Of a stretch of 64,000 nt of DNA, positions 42,756 through 50,803 are shown one piece after another. The notes below the pieces were generated by a model. It did not search any database and was not told the origin of the DNA. It saw nothing but the letters and a program-made list of their open reading frames with translations. The stretch lies in assembly GCA_937901895.1 (NCBI GenBank), contig CALGTD010000202.1, positions 1-64,000 on the forward strand, in the 5' to 3' direction. Position 1 is the stretch's first letter. Every line of letters begins with the position of its first letter. The translations under genes and the position numbers were made by a program. The DNA is from an uncultured Spartobacteria bacterium. Its GTDB lineage: Bacteria; Verrucomicrobiota; Verrucomicrobiia; Chthoniobacterales; JAATET01.

Positions 42756-45352
42756 GGGCGACGATAACAATCACATTGTTGTGCGCGGTGGTTGTCACGG
42801 ATGCAACCGCTCAGGAAACTTTAGGTCCTCGTGTATCGGTTGCTGCCTTTACCGAACTCGATGAAGATAACACCCTCTCCGTCTTTACCGATTCCGACCG
42901 GCTGTCGAAGGCGCTGATACGGGCCTCGGGCCAAAGAGATGCGGGGGTGTCGATCGCATTGCTCGACCAGGTTCTCCAGACGGCACTCAATTCCGATGAG
43001 GGTCATCGTCGTATTTGCGAAGACTTGAATCGAGGTGACAGCGCGTTGGTGGACGCAATGGTGAACGTCCTTTCGCTATATAACATCCGGGCGGACCAAG
43101 CTCGCGCATTGCTCGACAAATGGGCGCGGCAGGGGCCGGACGATTACTTCCGTGGTATCATGTCCGGATCATTGAGTCGGCCGGAAGGCAGGGAAGCCTT
43201 GAGGCGCTACTACATGGAAGTCGATGCGGATTGGACGAGATTGGTCGCAACGACTTTCGATATCGTCACAAGTGACTCGGATTGGAATCGCGCACTTCGC
43301 CAGGCGCTTATCAACACGCTGGGGAATACTCCGAACGTCGCAGATGAAATTCTAAGGCGTGCGGCGGAATCGCCATCGGGCCGGTGGAAGTTGATGCCAT
43401 TGGCGAAACGACTGGTGGACGCTAAGGGCGCGATCGGCCGCGCACTTGTCAGTCCGACGATCGCACCACCTGCGTCGTATACCCAGGTCTGGAAGGCGGT
43501 GTCTGCGACGATTGCTGGTGATCCTCGCCTGTTGCGCGACTTTCGCGACCGGATGCTCACGATCTCAGGCATCCGAGCGGATGTCGACGGGCTGCTGATT
43601 CCGGCAATGAGAGCGGACGCCGAGGAGGCAAAGTCCGCGCCAGAAGATTCCTTCTTGGCAGGGATTGTAAGAGCGGCGGAAGACCCTGCGTCTCGCGCTG
43701 GAGCGGCATTTCAGCAGCTCGTGCCGAAGGAAAAGCATCCTGGGGCGTATGTCGGCAGTTCGGATGTAGCAGACAGCCGAGGTATCAGCACATTTGCAAC
43801 GGCGCTCGTTAGGAGCGTGGAGAACTCAGAGGGGTGGCGCTCGTGGGTGCTTTGGTATCTGACGCGACCGGCAGAGGTCGTTGCGTCGGCAACGCGTAAT
43901 GCGATCGGTGTTGCGCTCGCGAACACACCTGCGCTTGCGGAAGAGATGATTCAGAAATCACCTCTTTTTAGTAACGAGTTTGAGCCAGCGCTGGCGGCGG
44001 CGGGCGGCTATTCGTTCTACGATGAACCGGCGACTCTTTATACGAAAGTCGCGGAGGGCGAGGTAGCTCCGGAAGCGTTGATGCGATACAGCAATGCCGT
44101 TGCCGCGGTCCTCTCTGCGAACGAAGTCTTATGGGCGGCGGCGATGAAGGGGGCCAAGGAACGACCGGATGGGATCGTTCGAAAGCTGGTGACCGCGACG
44201 ATTGAAAGCGCACCGGAAACCGCTGCTGTGTGGGCAAGGACATGCGTCGTGAACGATTCGGTGCTGGGAAACGCCTTCATCGGCTGGTTGGTCAAAGAGG
44301 GCAAAGCGCCGAATCGGAATACCGCGATTGCTTGGCTGTCAGCGCTGAGTAATGCCGTGGCAGAAAACAAGATCGTTGGGAACGTCGATCTGGCGAGGTT
44401 CAAGTCGTTCTTTTGCGAGTTTGCGGCGACACCGGAAGGTTGGCCCCTCGTGTGGCGGCGACTCGCCATCGAAAGTATTTCCGTGCCGAGCGCACTACGT
44501 TCGGATCTGGTGCAACAGGCGCTAAAAGAGCCGGACTTGTTTTGGAAACTGCACGGACGTTTGTGTGCGATCGAGAGTCCGATGACGCGTGCGATCAGAG
44601 CAAAAACGATCTACGTCCTCAATAACACCGACGTCGACACGATGCTCCTCGACGAAGTTGCGTTGCAGAACCCGGCGGCGGCAGATGCAGTGTCAGCAGT
44701 ATGGGAGTCCTTGCTGGATCAAGAGAGCCCGGTGATGACGACCTATGCGGCAGCAATGTCGGAAGGAGTCGTCCGATCTACGTGGTTTGTCTATGGGACA
44801 GCGATTCTCGGACGATTGCTCGATGACCCCCAACTGTGGGATTTGTGTAGTGCGGCGGCCAAGGCGGATCTTGATGTCAACTCACCGGAGCAAGCCCGAA
44901 GGGTGCTCCTTGCGGACAAGGAAAAGGCGGTGAGATTCGTCCGCGATGTTCTCTCGTATCCGGATGTTCTCAGCGCATGGGCTGAGGAAGTGAAATACGG
45001 AGTCCTCTTTGACAACCGCGCGGACATCATGGCCGGCTTCATCAAGTCTCGCCAGGAATGTATGATCGAGTGGAAGAAGGCGATCGCTCAACTCGTTCTC
45101 CGTGATCCAGGAATAGCGAGGGTCTTCGTGGAAGCGCTTCAGGCAAGACGCACAGGCGATCAGCAATGGAATGGTGCTGTAAGTGATCTGCGGGCAAAGA
45201 TTGCGCGGGTCGTCGTAGATGACCGGGTGTTTTTCGAGCAACTTCTAGCATATCCCACGCAGACATTCGCGGAATCATTGGAGGCACTAGCCGATTCCAA
45301 ACTCGGTTCCTACAATGGGACATGGTTCACCGTTCCATCATCTTCATTGTGA
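42752..45352 (+). CDS. Large exported protein in the virB4 operon
   Basis: An 866-residue protein with a signal peptide (MRATITITLLCAVVVTDATAQ, probable cleavage at TAQ-E). The mature part is almost entirely helical and shows loosely repeated units of ~30-45 residues (for example ALVDAMVNVLSLYNIRADQARALLDKWA, and FSNEFEPALAAAGGYSF), suggesting an alpha-solenoid. No known transfer protein of this form came to mind. The overlap with virB4 (four bases) and with the following lipoprotein (31 bases) ties it to the secretion machine, where it may be a periplasmic scaffold. Identity unknown. Confidence 0.65.
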   Translation: MRATITITLLCAVVVTDATAQETLGPRVSVAAFTELDEDNTLSVFTDSDRLSKALIRASGQRDAGVSIALLDQVLQTALNSDEGHRRICEDLNRGDSALVDAMVNVLSLYNIRADQARALLDKWARQGPDDYFRGIMSGSLSRPEGREALRRYYMEVDADWTRLVATTFDIVTSDSDWNRALRQALINTLGNTPNVADEILRRAAESPSGRWKLMPLAKRLVDAKGAIGRALVSPTIAPPASYTQVWKAVSATIAGDPRLLRDFRDRMLTISGIRADVDGLLIPAMRADAEEAKSAPEDSFLAGIVRAAEDPASRAGAAFQQLVPKEKHPGAYVGSSDVADSRGISTFATALVRSVENSEGWRSWVLWYLTRPAEVVASATRNAIGVALANTPALAEEMIQKSPLFSNEFEPALAAAGGYSFYDEPATLYTKVAEGEVAPEALMRYSNAVAAVLSANEVLWAAAMKGAKERPDGIVRKLVTATIESAPETAAVWARTCVVNDSVLGNAFIGWLVKEGKAPNRNTAIAWLSALSNAVAENKIVGNVDLARFKSFFCEFAATPEGWPLVWRRLAIESISVPSALRSDLVQQALKEPDLFWKLHGRLCAIESPMTRAIRAKTIYVLNNTDVDTMLLDEVALQNPAAADAVSAVWESLLDQESPVMTTYAAAMSEGVVRSTWFVYGTAILGRLLDDPQLWDLCSAAAKADLDVNSPEQARRVLLADKEKAVRFVRDVLSYPDVLSAWAEEVKYGVLFDNRADIMAGFIKSRQECMIEWKKAIAQLVLRDPGIARVFVEALQARRTGDQQWNGAVSDLRAKIARVVVDDRVFFEQLLAYPTQTFAESLEALADSKLGSYNGTWFTVPSSSL

Positions 45353-45786
45353 GCCTGGCTCTCGTGGGGTGTCAGACGCCCGACTATGCTCAACGGGATA
45401 GCACGACGCAGATCGCAGCGGACAATGTGATCCGATATGGATCGATCGGAGGTGCGGGTGTCGGTGGTTATTTCGCCGGTAGGGAAATAGGCGGCAACGT
45501 GGAATCGGGCGTCATGGGAGCGACCGCCGGCGCGGGGTTGGCATACGGGTTGAATAAGATGATCGATTGGTTCCGAGGACGTGCCTACAAGAACGGCAAA
45601 CTGGACGGCGCCGCCGAAGCCCGTGCGGAGATCCTGAAGGATATGTGGGAGAGGGAGGCCGTCTACGGCATCTCAGATGACAAAAAGAAGCGGGAAGTGC
45701 GCACCCGTCGCGTCTACGTGCCTGAACGAACGGTGAATGGCGTTGTTCTTGCCGGCGGCTATCAGACCGTCGAGGTCGTCTACTAG
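45322..45786 (+). CDS. Glycine-zipper lipoprotein of the virB4 operon
   Basis: A 154-residue lipoprotein: signal MVHRSIIFIVSLALVGC with the lipobox cysteine at residue 17. A glycine-zipper-like stretch follows at ~42-75 (GSIGGAGVGGYFAGREIGG, then GVMGATAGAGLAYGL), a motif of proteins that insert into or span membranes. It may anchor the transfer channel at the outer membrane, a VirB7-like position, but it is longer than VirB7. Its start overlaps the end of the exported protein gene. Confidence 0.65.
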   Translation: MVHRSIIFIVSLALVGCQTPDYAQRDSTTQIAADNVIRYGSIGGAGVGGYFAGREIGGNVESGVMGATAGAGLAYGLNKMIDWFRGRAYKNGKLDGAAEARAEILKDMWEREAVYGISDDKKKREVRTRRVYVPERTVNGVVLAGGYQTVEVVY

Positions 45787-47159
45787 CTCTCACAAAGAGC
45801 ACGATTGCTCGTAGCAAAGGCTGCCAGGGTCCCTGCAATCCTCTGAACGTGATCAATCACGCACTCAGCATGCTCAAGATGAGTGACTGCGGGGATGCAA
45901 AGAAGGTCCTGATTCAAACCGAGGCGAGATTTTCCCCATGCGGTCACCAGATCGGAGTCTGGAAGCGAGGCGAGCGGCCACGACGCATATCCATCCGGAA
46001 CCAATCCGCCGTAACGGGAGAGGCGAAGACGCAACAGGCGATTAAAGTGTCCTGCGTGCTCGAGATAGACGGGATAGCCTCTATCGATGGACTTGCGAAG
46101 CTCGCGGAGTGAGTTGCGAATCGCAGCGACCTCATCGGACGGCTCGTAAACGACCGTTGATCCGGTGGCGCCGTTGATAACCATTCCAACAATGCGAACG
46201 GCTCGTGGATCGTGGCGGCCGGCACCACTTACATACGCCAGCTTCGTGTCTTCTTTGAGATTTGATGCCCAGCCCTTTCGACGGGACGGACCTTCTTCCA
46301 GAAGACCAGGGCGAGGGGACACCAACCAGAGCGCCACGTTTACGTCAGCCGGCAACATCGGAAGAGGTTCAAACTCCTGAACTGGCGAGAAACCTTCCGA
46401 TTGCGCCCATTGCTCCGACACCGGAACACGCGATGCGAGGTTAGTATCCGGTGAAAGGTCGTCGGTCAGGAACGCATGTAGGGCAAGCGTATCGCGAAGG
46501 TTCCAGACGTTGTAAGCGACAAGAGTGGGACGAAGGTCTCTGTTTTCCCATTGGGCACCAAAATCAGCGCCGAATGATTCGAACGGTCGGCTCCAAATGT
46601 CAGCAAGATCCGTAAGCGAAATACCGGTCTGAACAAACCGCTTCACTTCGAAGACACGAAGCGTGTCGATGAAACGCTGCGGTCGCCATTCGGTTGCCGC
46701 TACCTTCATCCAATGAGGCACAGCAACCTCAAGGAGTTCGGCTCGCCGGAGAATGAAGGGCAGGTCGAACCCAAGGCCGTTGTGAGCGACGACTTCTCCC
46801 CCCTGCGTGAAGCACTCGTCAAGGGCGCCGATCAGCTCGGACAAGATGGTAGCCTCGTTCACACGTTCGTCATTTACACCGTGAATGACCGTCCTCCACG
46901 AGCCAGCGCCATCATGAGTCAGAAGTCCGCCCAAAATGACACGGCCCACGAGAGGATGCAGGCCCTCCATGCCTACCTCGACCCCGTAGGGGTTACGTCC
47001 CTCGAAAGCCTTCAAGCGGCCGGTTTCGATATCGAATACCGCAAGCCGGCGGTGACTCATGGCCGATTTGATTGCGCGCTCGAACAAGACAGCATCCTCG
47101 CCCGACTCAGCGGACGGTTGACCAGGAAGGAATCGGACTTCGGCGGTGGCGGAGGTCAT
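45783..47159 (-). CDS. DEDD-type 3'-5' exonuclease with long C-terminal domain
   Basis: The 458-residue protein carries a RNase-H-like exonuclease core: FDIETG (Asp43, Glu45; Exo I), VAHNGLGFDLPFI (Asp132; Exo II) and a third acidic position in NLRDTLALHAF (Asp223; Exo III). The spacing fits PolB-like proofreading exonucleases. A further ~200 residues of unknown fold follow. The ATG at 47159 lies just after the upstream stop (TGATATG), and an in-frame extension to 47354 is only Arg/Ser low-complexity sequence. It is the second such exonuclease in this region (compare 53926-54960). The stop overlaps the lipoprotein stop by four bases. Confidence 0.75.
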   Translation of the reverse strand: MTSATAEVRFLPGQPSAESGEDAVLFERAIKSAMSHRRLAVFDIETGRLKAFEGRNPYGVEVGMEGLHPLVGRVILGGLLTHDGAGSWRTVIHGVNDERVNEATILSELIGALDECFTQGGEVVAHNGLGFDLPFILRRAELLEVAVPHWMKVAATEWRPQRFIDTLRVFEVKRFVQTGISLTDLADIWSRPFESFGADFGAQWENRDLRPTLVAYNVWNLRDTLALHAFLTDDLSPDTNLASRVPVSEQWAQSEGFSPVQEFEPLPMLPADVNVALWLVSPRPGLLEEGPSRRKGWASNLKEDTKLAYVSGAGRHDPRAVRIVGMVINGATGSTVVYEPSDEVAAIRNSLRELRKSIDRGYPVYLEHAGHFNRLLRLRLSRYGGLVPDGYASWPLASLPDSDLVTAWGKSRLGLNQDLLCIPAVTHLEHAECVIDHVQRIAGTLAAFATSNRALCES

Positions 47160-47160
47160 A

Positions 47161-47433
47161 TCAAGACGTGGTTGAGGAGAGATCGCGGGCAAGTTCCGCA
47201 AGAACGTCCTGAGATACGCGCAGTTGTTTCGCGAGCGAGAGAAGCCGCGCCGGATGCTCGGCGTGAAAGAGGCGACACGTTGCCAGGCTCGCCGGCGGCG
47301 ACCGGCGCGCACCCCTTTTTCTTGGGGGGCCAATCGTCGGCTCATGGCCGGCATTCGGGCTCAACTTGGGGTCCGCTGAAGCAGCCGGTTCAGGACAGTC
47401 CAACACTGCCGGAGAGGTATCGATGTCATACAT
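47161..47433 (-). CDS. Small hypothetical protein coupled to the exonuclease
   Basis: A 90-residue reading frame from ATG 47433, ending one base before the exonuclease ATG. The N-terminal half is Pro/Ala/Ser-rich; the C-terminal ~35 residues form a likely helix (ARLLSLAKQLRVSQDVLAELARDL). A longer reading frame to 47529 crosses a strong terminator and is rejected. The tight junction with the next gene is the main support. Confidence 0.4.
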   Translation of the reverse strand: MYDIDTSPAVLDCPEPAASADPKLSPNAGHEPTIGPPRKRGARRSPPASLATCRLFHAEHPARLLSLAKQLRVSQDVLAELARDLSSTTS

Positions 47434-47484
47434 GGCGTCTGGGTATTCAGACGCGAGATACCGGCGGCCACGTGCGACCGGAAA

Positions 47485-47522
47485 AAAGAGGGCCGGGCCG
47501 ACCATCGTGTCGGCCCGGCTCC
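47485..47522 (-). terminator. Rho-independent terminator after the 47526 gene
   Basis: On the minus strand a 12-bp GC-rich stem, AGCCGGGCCGAC pairing with GTCGGCCCGGC(C), with a short ACGATG loop, is followed by CTCTTTTTT. It ends the transcript of the helicase-downstream genes. Confidence 0.85.
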
Positions 47523-47525
47523 TGT

Positions 47526-47903
47526 TCAATCCTGCGAGGCGGTGTTCTCGGGAGAGGGCGACTTGAAGCTCTCCGGGATAAACGAATCGATCGGAAGAGC
47601 TCTCAGTTCCTCTTGTGCGCAGAGAAGGACGTTCTCATCGGAACGGTCTCCCATGCGCGAAACAATCGCTTCGAATTCGGCCTGGCGAGCTTTTGTCGTC
47701 TCCTCCAGTAGATCCTGCATCGTGCCCTCCCGCTGTGCGCGCATGAGTAGCGCTGGCCTCGAGGCGGCCAGGAGCTCAAGCGTGACCGTTACATCTGCGT
47801 TGAGCCAATCAGGCATCGTTCCCTTCGGGCCGAGGAAGGTCGCTATTTCTCGCATCGACACATTATTGGCAGTGTCGGTTGGAACGGCAAGAGGTGTAGT
47901 CAT
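47526..47903 (-). CDS. Small hypothetical helical protein
   Basis: A 125-residue protein starting at ATG 47903 with an AAGAGGA ribosome-binding-like sequence just upstream. It contains a likely HTH or helical hairpin near the N-terminus (VSMREIATFLGPKGTMPDWL) followed by a long helix (LMRAQREGTMQDLLEETTKARQAEFEAIVSRM). No family recognised. It is the last gene before a strong terminator downstream of the helicase. Confidence 0.5.
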   Translation of the reverse strand: MTTPLAVPTDTANNVSMREIATFLGPKGTMPDWLNADVTVTLELLAASRPALLMRAQREGTMQDLLEETTKARQAEFEAIVSRMGDRSDENVLLCAQEELRALPIDSFIPESFKSPSPENTASQD

Positions 47904-47967
47904 GTTCCTCTTACTGCCGCCAATATGGAGGATTCTCAAAAAAATGCGCGGGGCCCAAATATCGGGG

Positions 47968-48387
47968 TCATTTGTCCGTTCGCTGAAAGCGAATGAAGAC
48001 GCCGCGGGCGTTGGGTCTCGGATAGTGTCCCCCAAGAACCTCGGCCATGATGTTCAGATAATCCTCCTTCGAAGTGTCCACAACGGTCTTCCAATATCGC
48101 TCGGACATCACTTTGAAGGTTATGTTCCGGCGTTCCAGGCAGAGGAAGGTTGCCTCGAGCTCGTAACCGTTACAGTGGGCTTTGAAGTGTTCTCCCTTGC
48201 GAGGGTAGAAGTTGCGATCGACCAACCGAAAAGTCCCTGTCGTCCGGCCATCCATCACGGATGCCGCAAGCTGAGGTGCAAATGGGATGAACTTCCCTTT
48301 GGGGAGGCTTCCGTCCTGACCGAAACTGCGAAAGGGCCCGCTGGGGGTCGGAAATCTCGCTTTGGCCCGCGCTTGTCCTGTCGACAT
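47968..48387 (-). CDS. Hypothetical protein downstream of the helicase
   Basis: A 139-residue basic protein with a likely mixed alpha/beta fold (FRLVDRNFYPRKGEHFKAHC, ELEATFLCLERRNITFKV). Its ATG at 48387 is preceded by TATCTC and five bases, the leaderless -10 pattern, with a weak GAGACA box 18 bp further up. It may therefore be transcribed separately from the helicase gene 59 bp upstream. Function unknown. Confidence 0.5.
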   Translation of the reverse strand: MSTGQARAKARFPTPSGPFRSFGQDGSLPKGKFIPFAPQLAASVMDGRTTGTFRLVDRNFYPRKGEHFKAHCNGYELEATFLCLERRNITFKVMSERYWKTVVDTSKEDYLNIMAEVLGGHYPRPNARGVFIRFQRTDK

Positions 48388-48446
48388 GCGCGGAGATATG
48401 AAACCGGGCGCCGCTTTGTCTCCTCACGAAGGCATCGCCTCAAGAA

Positions 48447-50801
48447 TCAAGCGGTCAACAATACGCGCTGTGTTAGCGGGGGGAGATAGCCGGCGAGGGG
48501 CGCGGTAACATCCTCGGGCTCCCGAGGCAGATAGATCAGTGCATTATCGAAGCTCACAAAGCCCTCGCACTCGAATCGCGTAAGCGCACGGAGATTGACT
48601 TCAGGGAAGTCATGATGACTGCCGGTGCGGAGTGACGGGCCGTAGAATGTGATCGTCACGTCCTTGCTCATCCGTGCCTTCAACAGAGCTTTCGCGCAGG
48701 ATTTGACGTAGGCCTCGTCGAGCAGGGTGCTTGCGACGTCAATGCGTTGCCGTGCGCGTGATGCGTCCGCCTTTAACTGATCGTAAAAGCTCGTCTCGGG
48801 GACGGACTGCGGCGTGAGGGAAAATGTTGTGGAAACAATAGGTGCGTGTGGGGCCCCTGATGCAGCGCAGATGATCGACCCACGTTCAGCTCCCATTTGA
48901 AGGAGGCGGCGGATAAATGCCCGCGGAGAAAACGTCTTCCGGATGTAGTCGCAGTTGATGACGAAAATCAGTTTGGCCTGGGCGCGAGTGATCCCGACGT
49001 TGTGGAGGTAAATCGCCTCCTTGTTTCGTGTTTCGTCGGTGAGGAAATGCATCCCTTTTCCCTCGTGATAGAACCTGTCCGCGCCGGGACCTTCTACACT
49101 GTCGTAGATCAAGACCGGGAACTCGCTGCCTTGAAAGCCGTGGATCGTGCTGGCGGTAACCTGTTGAAGGCTGTGATCCTTTACCCAGCGTCGATAGGCA
49201 GAGGCCTGTTCGACGTATGGGGAAGTGATGCCAATCCGAGCGCCCATACCTGAGCGGATCCATTGCATGACCAGGTCGCATACCACGGCCATGTGAGCGC
49301 GATTGAAATGTTTACTCGGCCTATCCACTGCAAGGCGGCTTGTATCGAGAATGACGACGCTTCGACCGGGAAGCGGGGTGGCGCCGAGGGCGACTTGTTC
49401 CTGTGGATCAAGCGGCCGTGGGGGATCCGGACAACGGTAGTCGCGGTAAAGGCCTGTCGTGTTGACGTAATCGAGGATTTCCGGAACGAAGCGATATTGA
49501 GTCGAGAGGATGACAACTCGAGGATCTGGGGCGTCCCCCGGATTAAGGCGAAGGCCGGCGAAGTCAAAGACGTTGGATTTCCAATAGCGAAGAACCTTGC
49601 CGCCGAAGTCTCGTGCCTTTCCGGTGAAGATGGGTTGGGCCTGTTTCGGATCACCGCAAAGCACCACCTTACTCTTCGCGAGGCAAGAGATCGCGTAGGC
49701 AACCGGCGGAGGAACCATGCCGGCTTCATCGATGCAGACTGTATCGTATAGGGTCGGCTCGCTGATGAACAACCGGTGGAATGTCGCCAGTCCTACCCGT
49801 GGATTGTAAAGCGCCATGGAACCCGATTTCGCCTTTACGACTTGCTCCGAAATCGGGCGGTAATGGGCGATCCGAGGAGAGCGCCCAAATCGGATTACGC
49901 TCAATGCGTTGATCGCGTTGCTGACATATTTGTCCTGCTCGTTCTTGTGGAGTTTGCAGAGCTTTTCAGCAACGGCGTCGATTGCGTCGTTGGACGCGGC
50001 CGCAACCGCAACCGTTCTGCCGGCAGCAAGGTTAAGACTCGTCATTTTGGTCAAGACAGAGCTCTTGCCGGTGCCAGGGGGTCCCCAAAGAAACGTGAGG
50101 GTATTCGTGAGGTGGAACGAACAGGCATAGGACTGCTCCTGAGAAAGGGGAGGGAACATCCGTTCCTGAGGCATCACGACGTCCCCTTCACGGAAGGCAA
50201 GCAACCGCTGCGCAACGTGAATGCCGAAAGAATTGGGGTTCCTTTTCAGTAGCAAAAGAAACGCGATGAAGGCTTGGTGGCCATTGTTGGGCTCGATAAT
50301 CAGCGTTCCACGAGTTCCGCTCAGACCCACCTGCCGATCTTCGATCGCAATCTGATAGTAACCGTCGTCCTCTGTCGGAAGTAGGGTTGTGCCCAATTTG
50401 ACCCAACCCGACTCGGGCTTTTGCGGCAGACCCGCCGAAAGATCCGGAGGTGTGTCGCCGGGGACGAAGAATGCGTCACGAATGCCAAGATCGATCGCGA
50501 GGTTGAGCATCCGTGATTGTGGAAGGCGAAATCGGAGCGTGTTCTTCTCGCGAATTCTATCATTCCCGGTTCGTTGCTCGAGAATGTCGCCATGCTGGGC
50601 CGTAATCTGATGGACGATCAGGTTCGAAACGCGATCGAGCGCTGCCAGCTTGCGAACGGTTTTCAGTGTCGACGTTATGAACGCATCGTGCCGCGCAATT
50701 AAGTCAGGGGGATGGTCGAAGACTGGTTTGAGGATGCCGTCATCCTCGGCGTAATCTTCCTCCCCCTCCTCGTAATCCTCTTCCTCGGTGATCGCTGCCA
50801 C
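48447..50801 (-). CDS. SF1B helicase (Upf1/Dna2-like) with C-terminal PLD-like domain
   Basis: The 784-residue protein is a superfamily 1 helicase: Walker A GPPGTGKS (Lys246), Walker B CIDEAG (Asp358, Glu359), GDPKQAQP (motif III), STIHGFQGSE (motif V) and VGITRAQAKL (motif VI), as in the AAA_11/AAA_12 Upf1-like group. An N-terminal ~200-residue region contains an acidic start, and the last ~120 residues (IDVASTLLDEAYVKSCAKALLKA and VTITFYGPSLRTGSHHD) look like a phospholipase-D-like nuclease-type fold, without a complete HKD motif. It begins two bases after the dnaE-like stop, so it is made with the polymerase and its exonuclease, probably as part of one replication or repair module. Confidence 0.85.
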   Translation of the reverse strand: MAAITEEEDYEEGEEDYAEDDGILKPVFDHPPDLIARHDAFITSTLKTVRKLAALDRVSNLIVHQITAQHGDILEQRTGNDRIREKNTLRFRLPQSRMLNLAIDLGIRDAFFVPGDTPPDLSAGLPQKPESGWVKLGTTLLPTEDDGYYQIAIEDRQVGLSGTRGTLIIEPNNGHQAFIAFLLLLKRNPNSFGIHVAQRLLAFREGDVVMPQERMFPPLSQEQSYACSFHLTNTLTFLWGPPGTGKSSVLTKMTSLNLAAGRTVAVAAASNDAIDAVAEKLCKLHKNEQDKYVSNAINALSVIRFGRSPRIAHYRPISEQVVKAKSGSMALYNPRVGLATFHRLFISEPTLYDTVCIDEAGMVPPPVAYAISCLAKSKVVLCGDPKQAQPIFTGKARDFGGKVLRYWKSNVFDFAGLRLNPGDAPDPRVVILSTQYRFVPEILDYVNTTGLYRDYRCPDPPRPLDPQEQVALGATPLPGRSVVILDTSRLAVDRPSKHFNRAHMAVVCDLVMQWIRSGMGARIGITSPYVEQASAYRRWVKDHSLQQVTASTIHGFQGSEFPVLIYDSVEGPGADRFYHEGKGMHFLTDETRNKEAIYLHNVGITRAQAKLIFVINCDYIRKTFSPRAFIRRLLQMGAERGSIICAASGAPHAPIVSTTFSLTPQSVPETSFYDQLKADASRARQRIDVASTLLDEAYVKSCAKALLKARMSKDVTITFYGPSLRTGSHHDFPEVNLRALTRFECEGFVSFDNALIYLPREPEDVTAPLAGYLPPLTQRVLLTA

Positions 50802-50803
50802 GA

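Noticed and set aside
47160..47354. N-terminal extension of the 458-residue exonuclease to 47354
   Set aside because: The added residues are Arg/Ser low complexity and overlap the upstream gene; the ATG at 47159 fits the junction.
47434..47529. Upstream extension of the 90-residue protein to 47529
   Set aside because: It crosses a strong Rho-independent terminator at 47485-47522.
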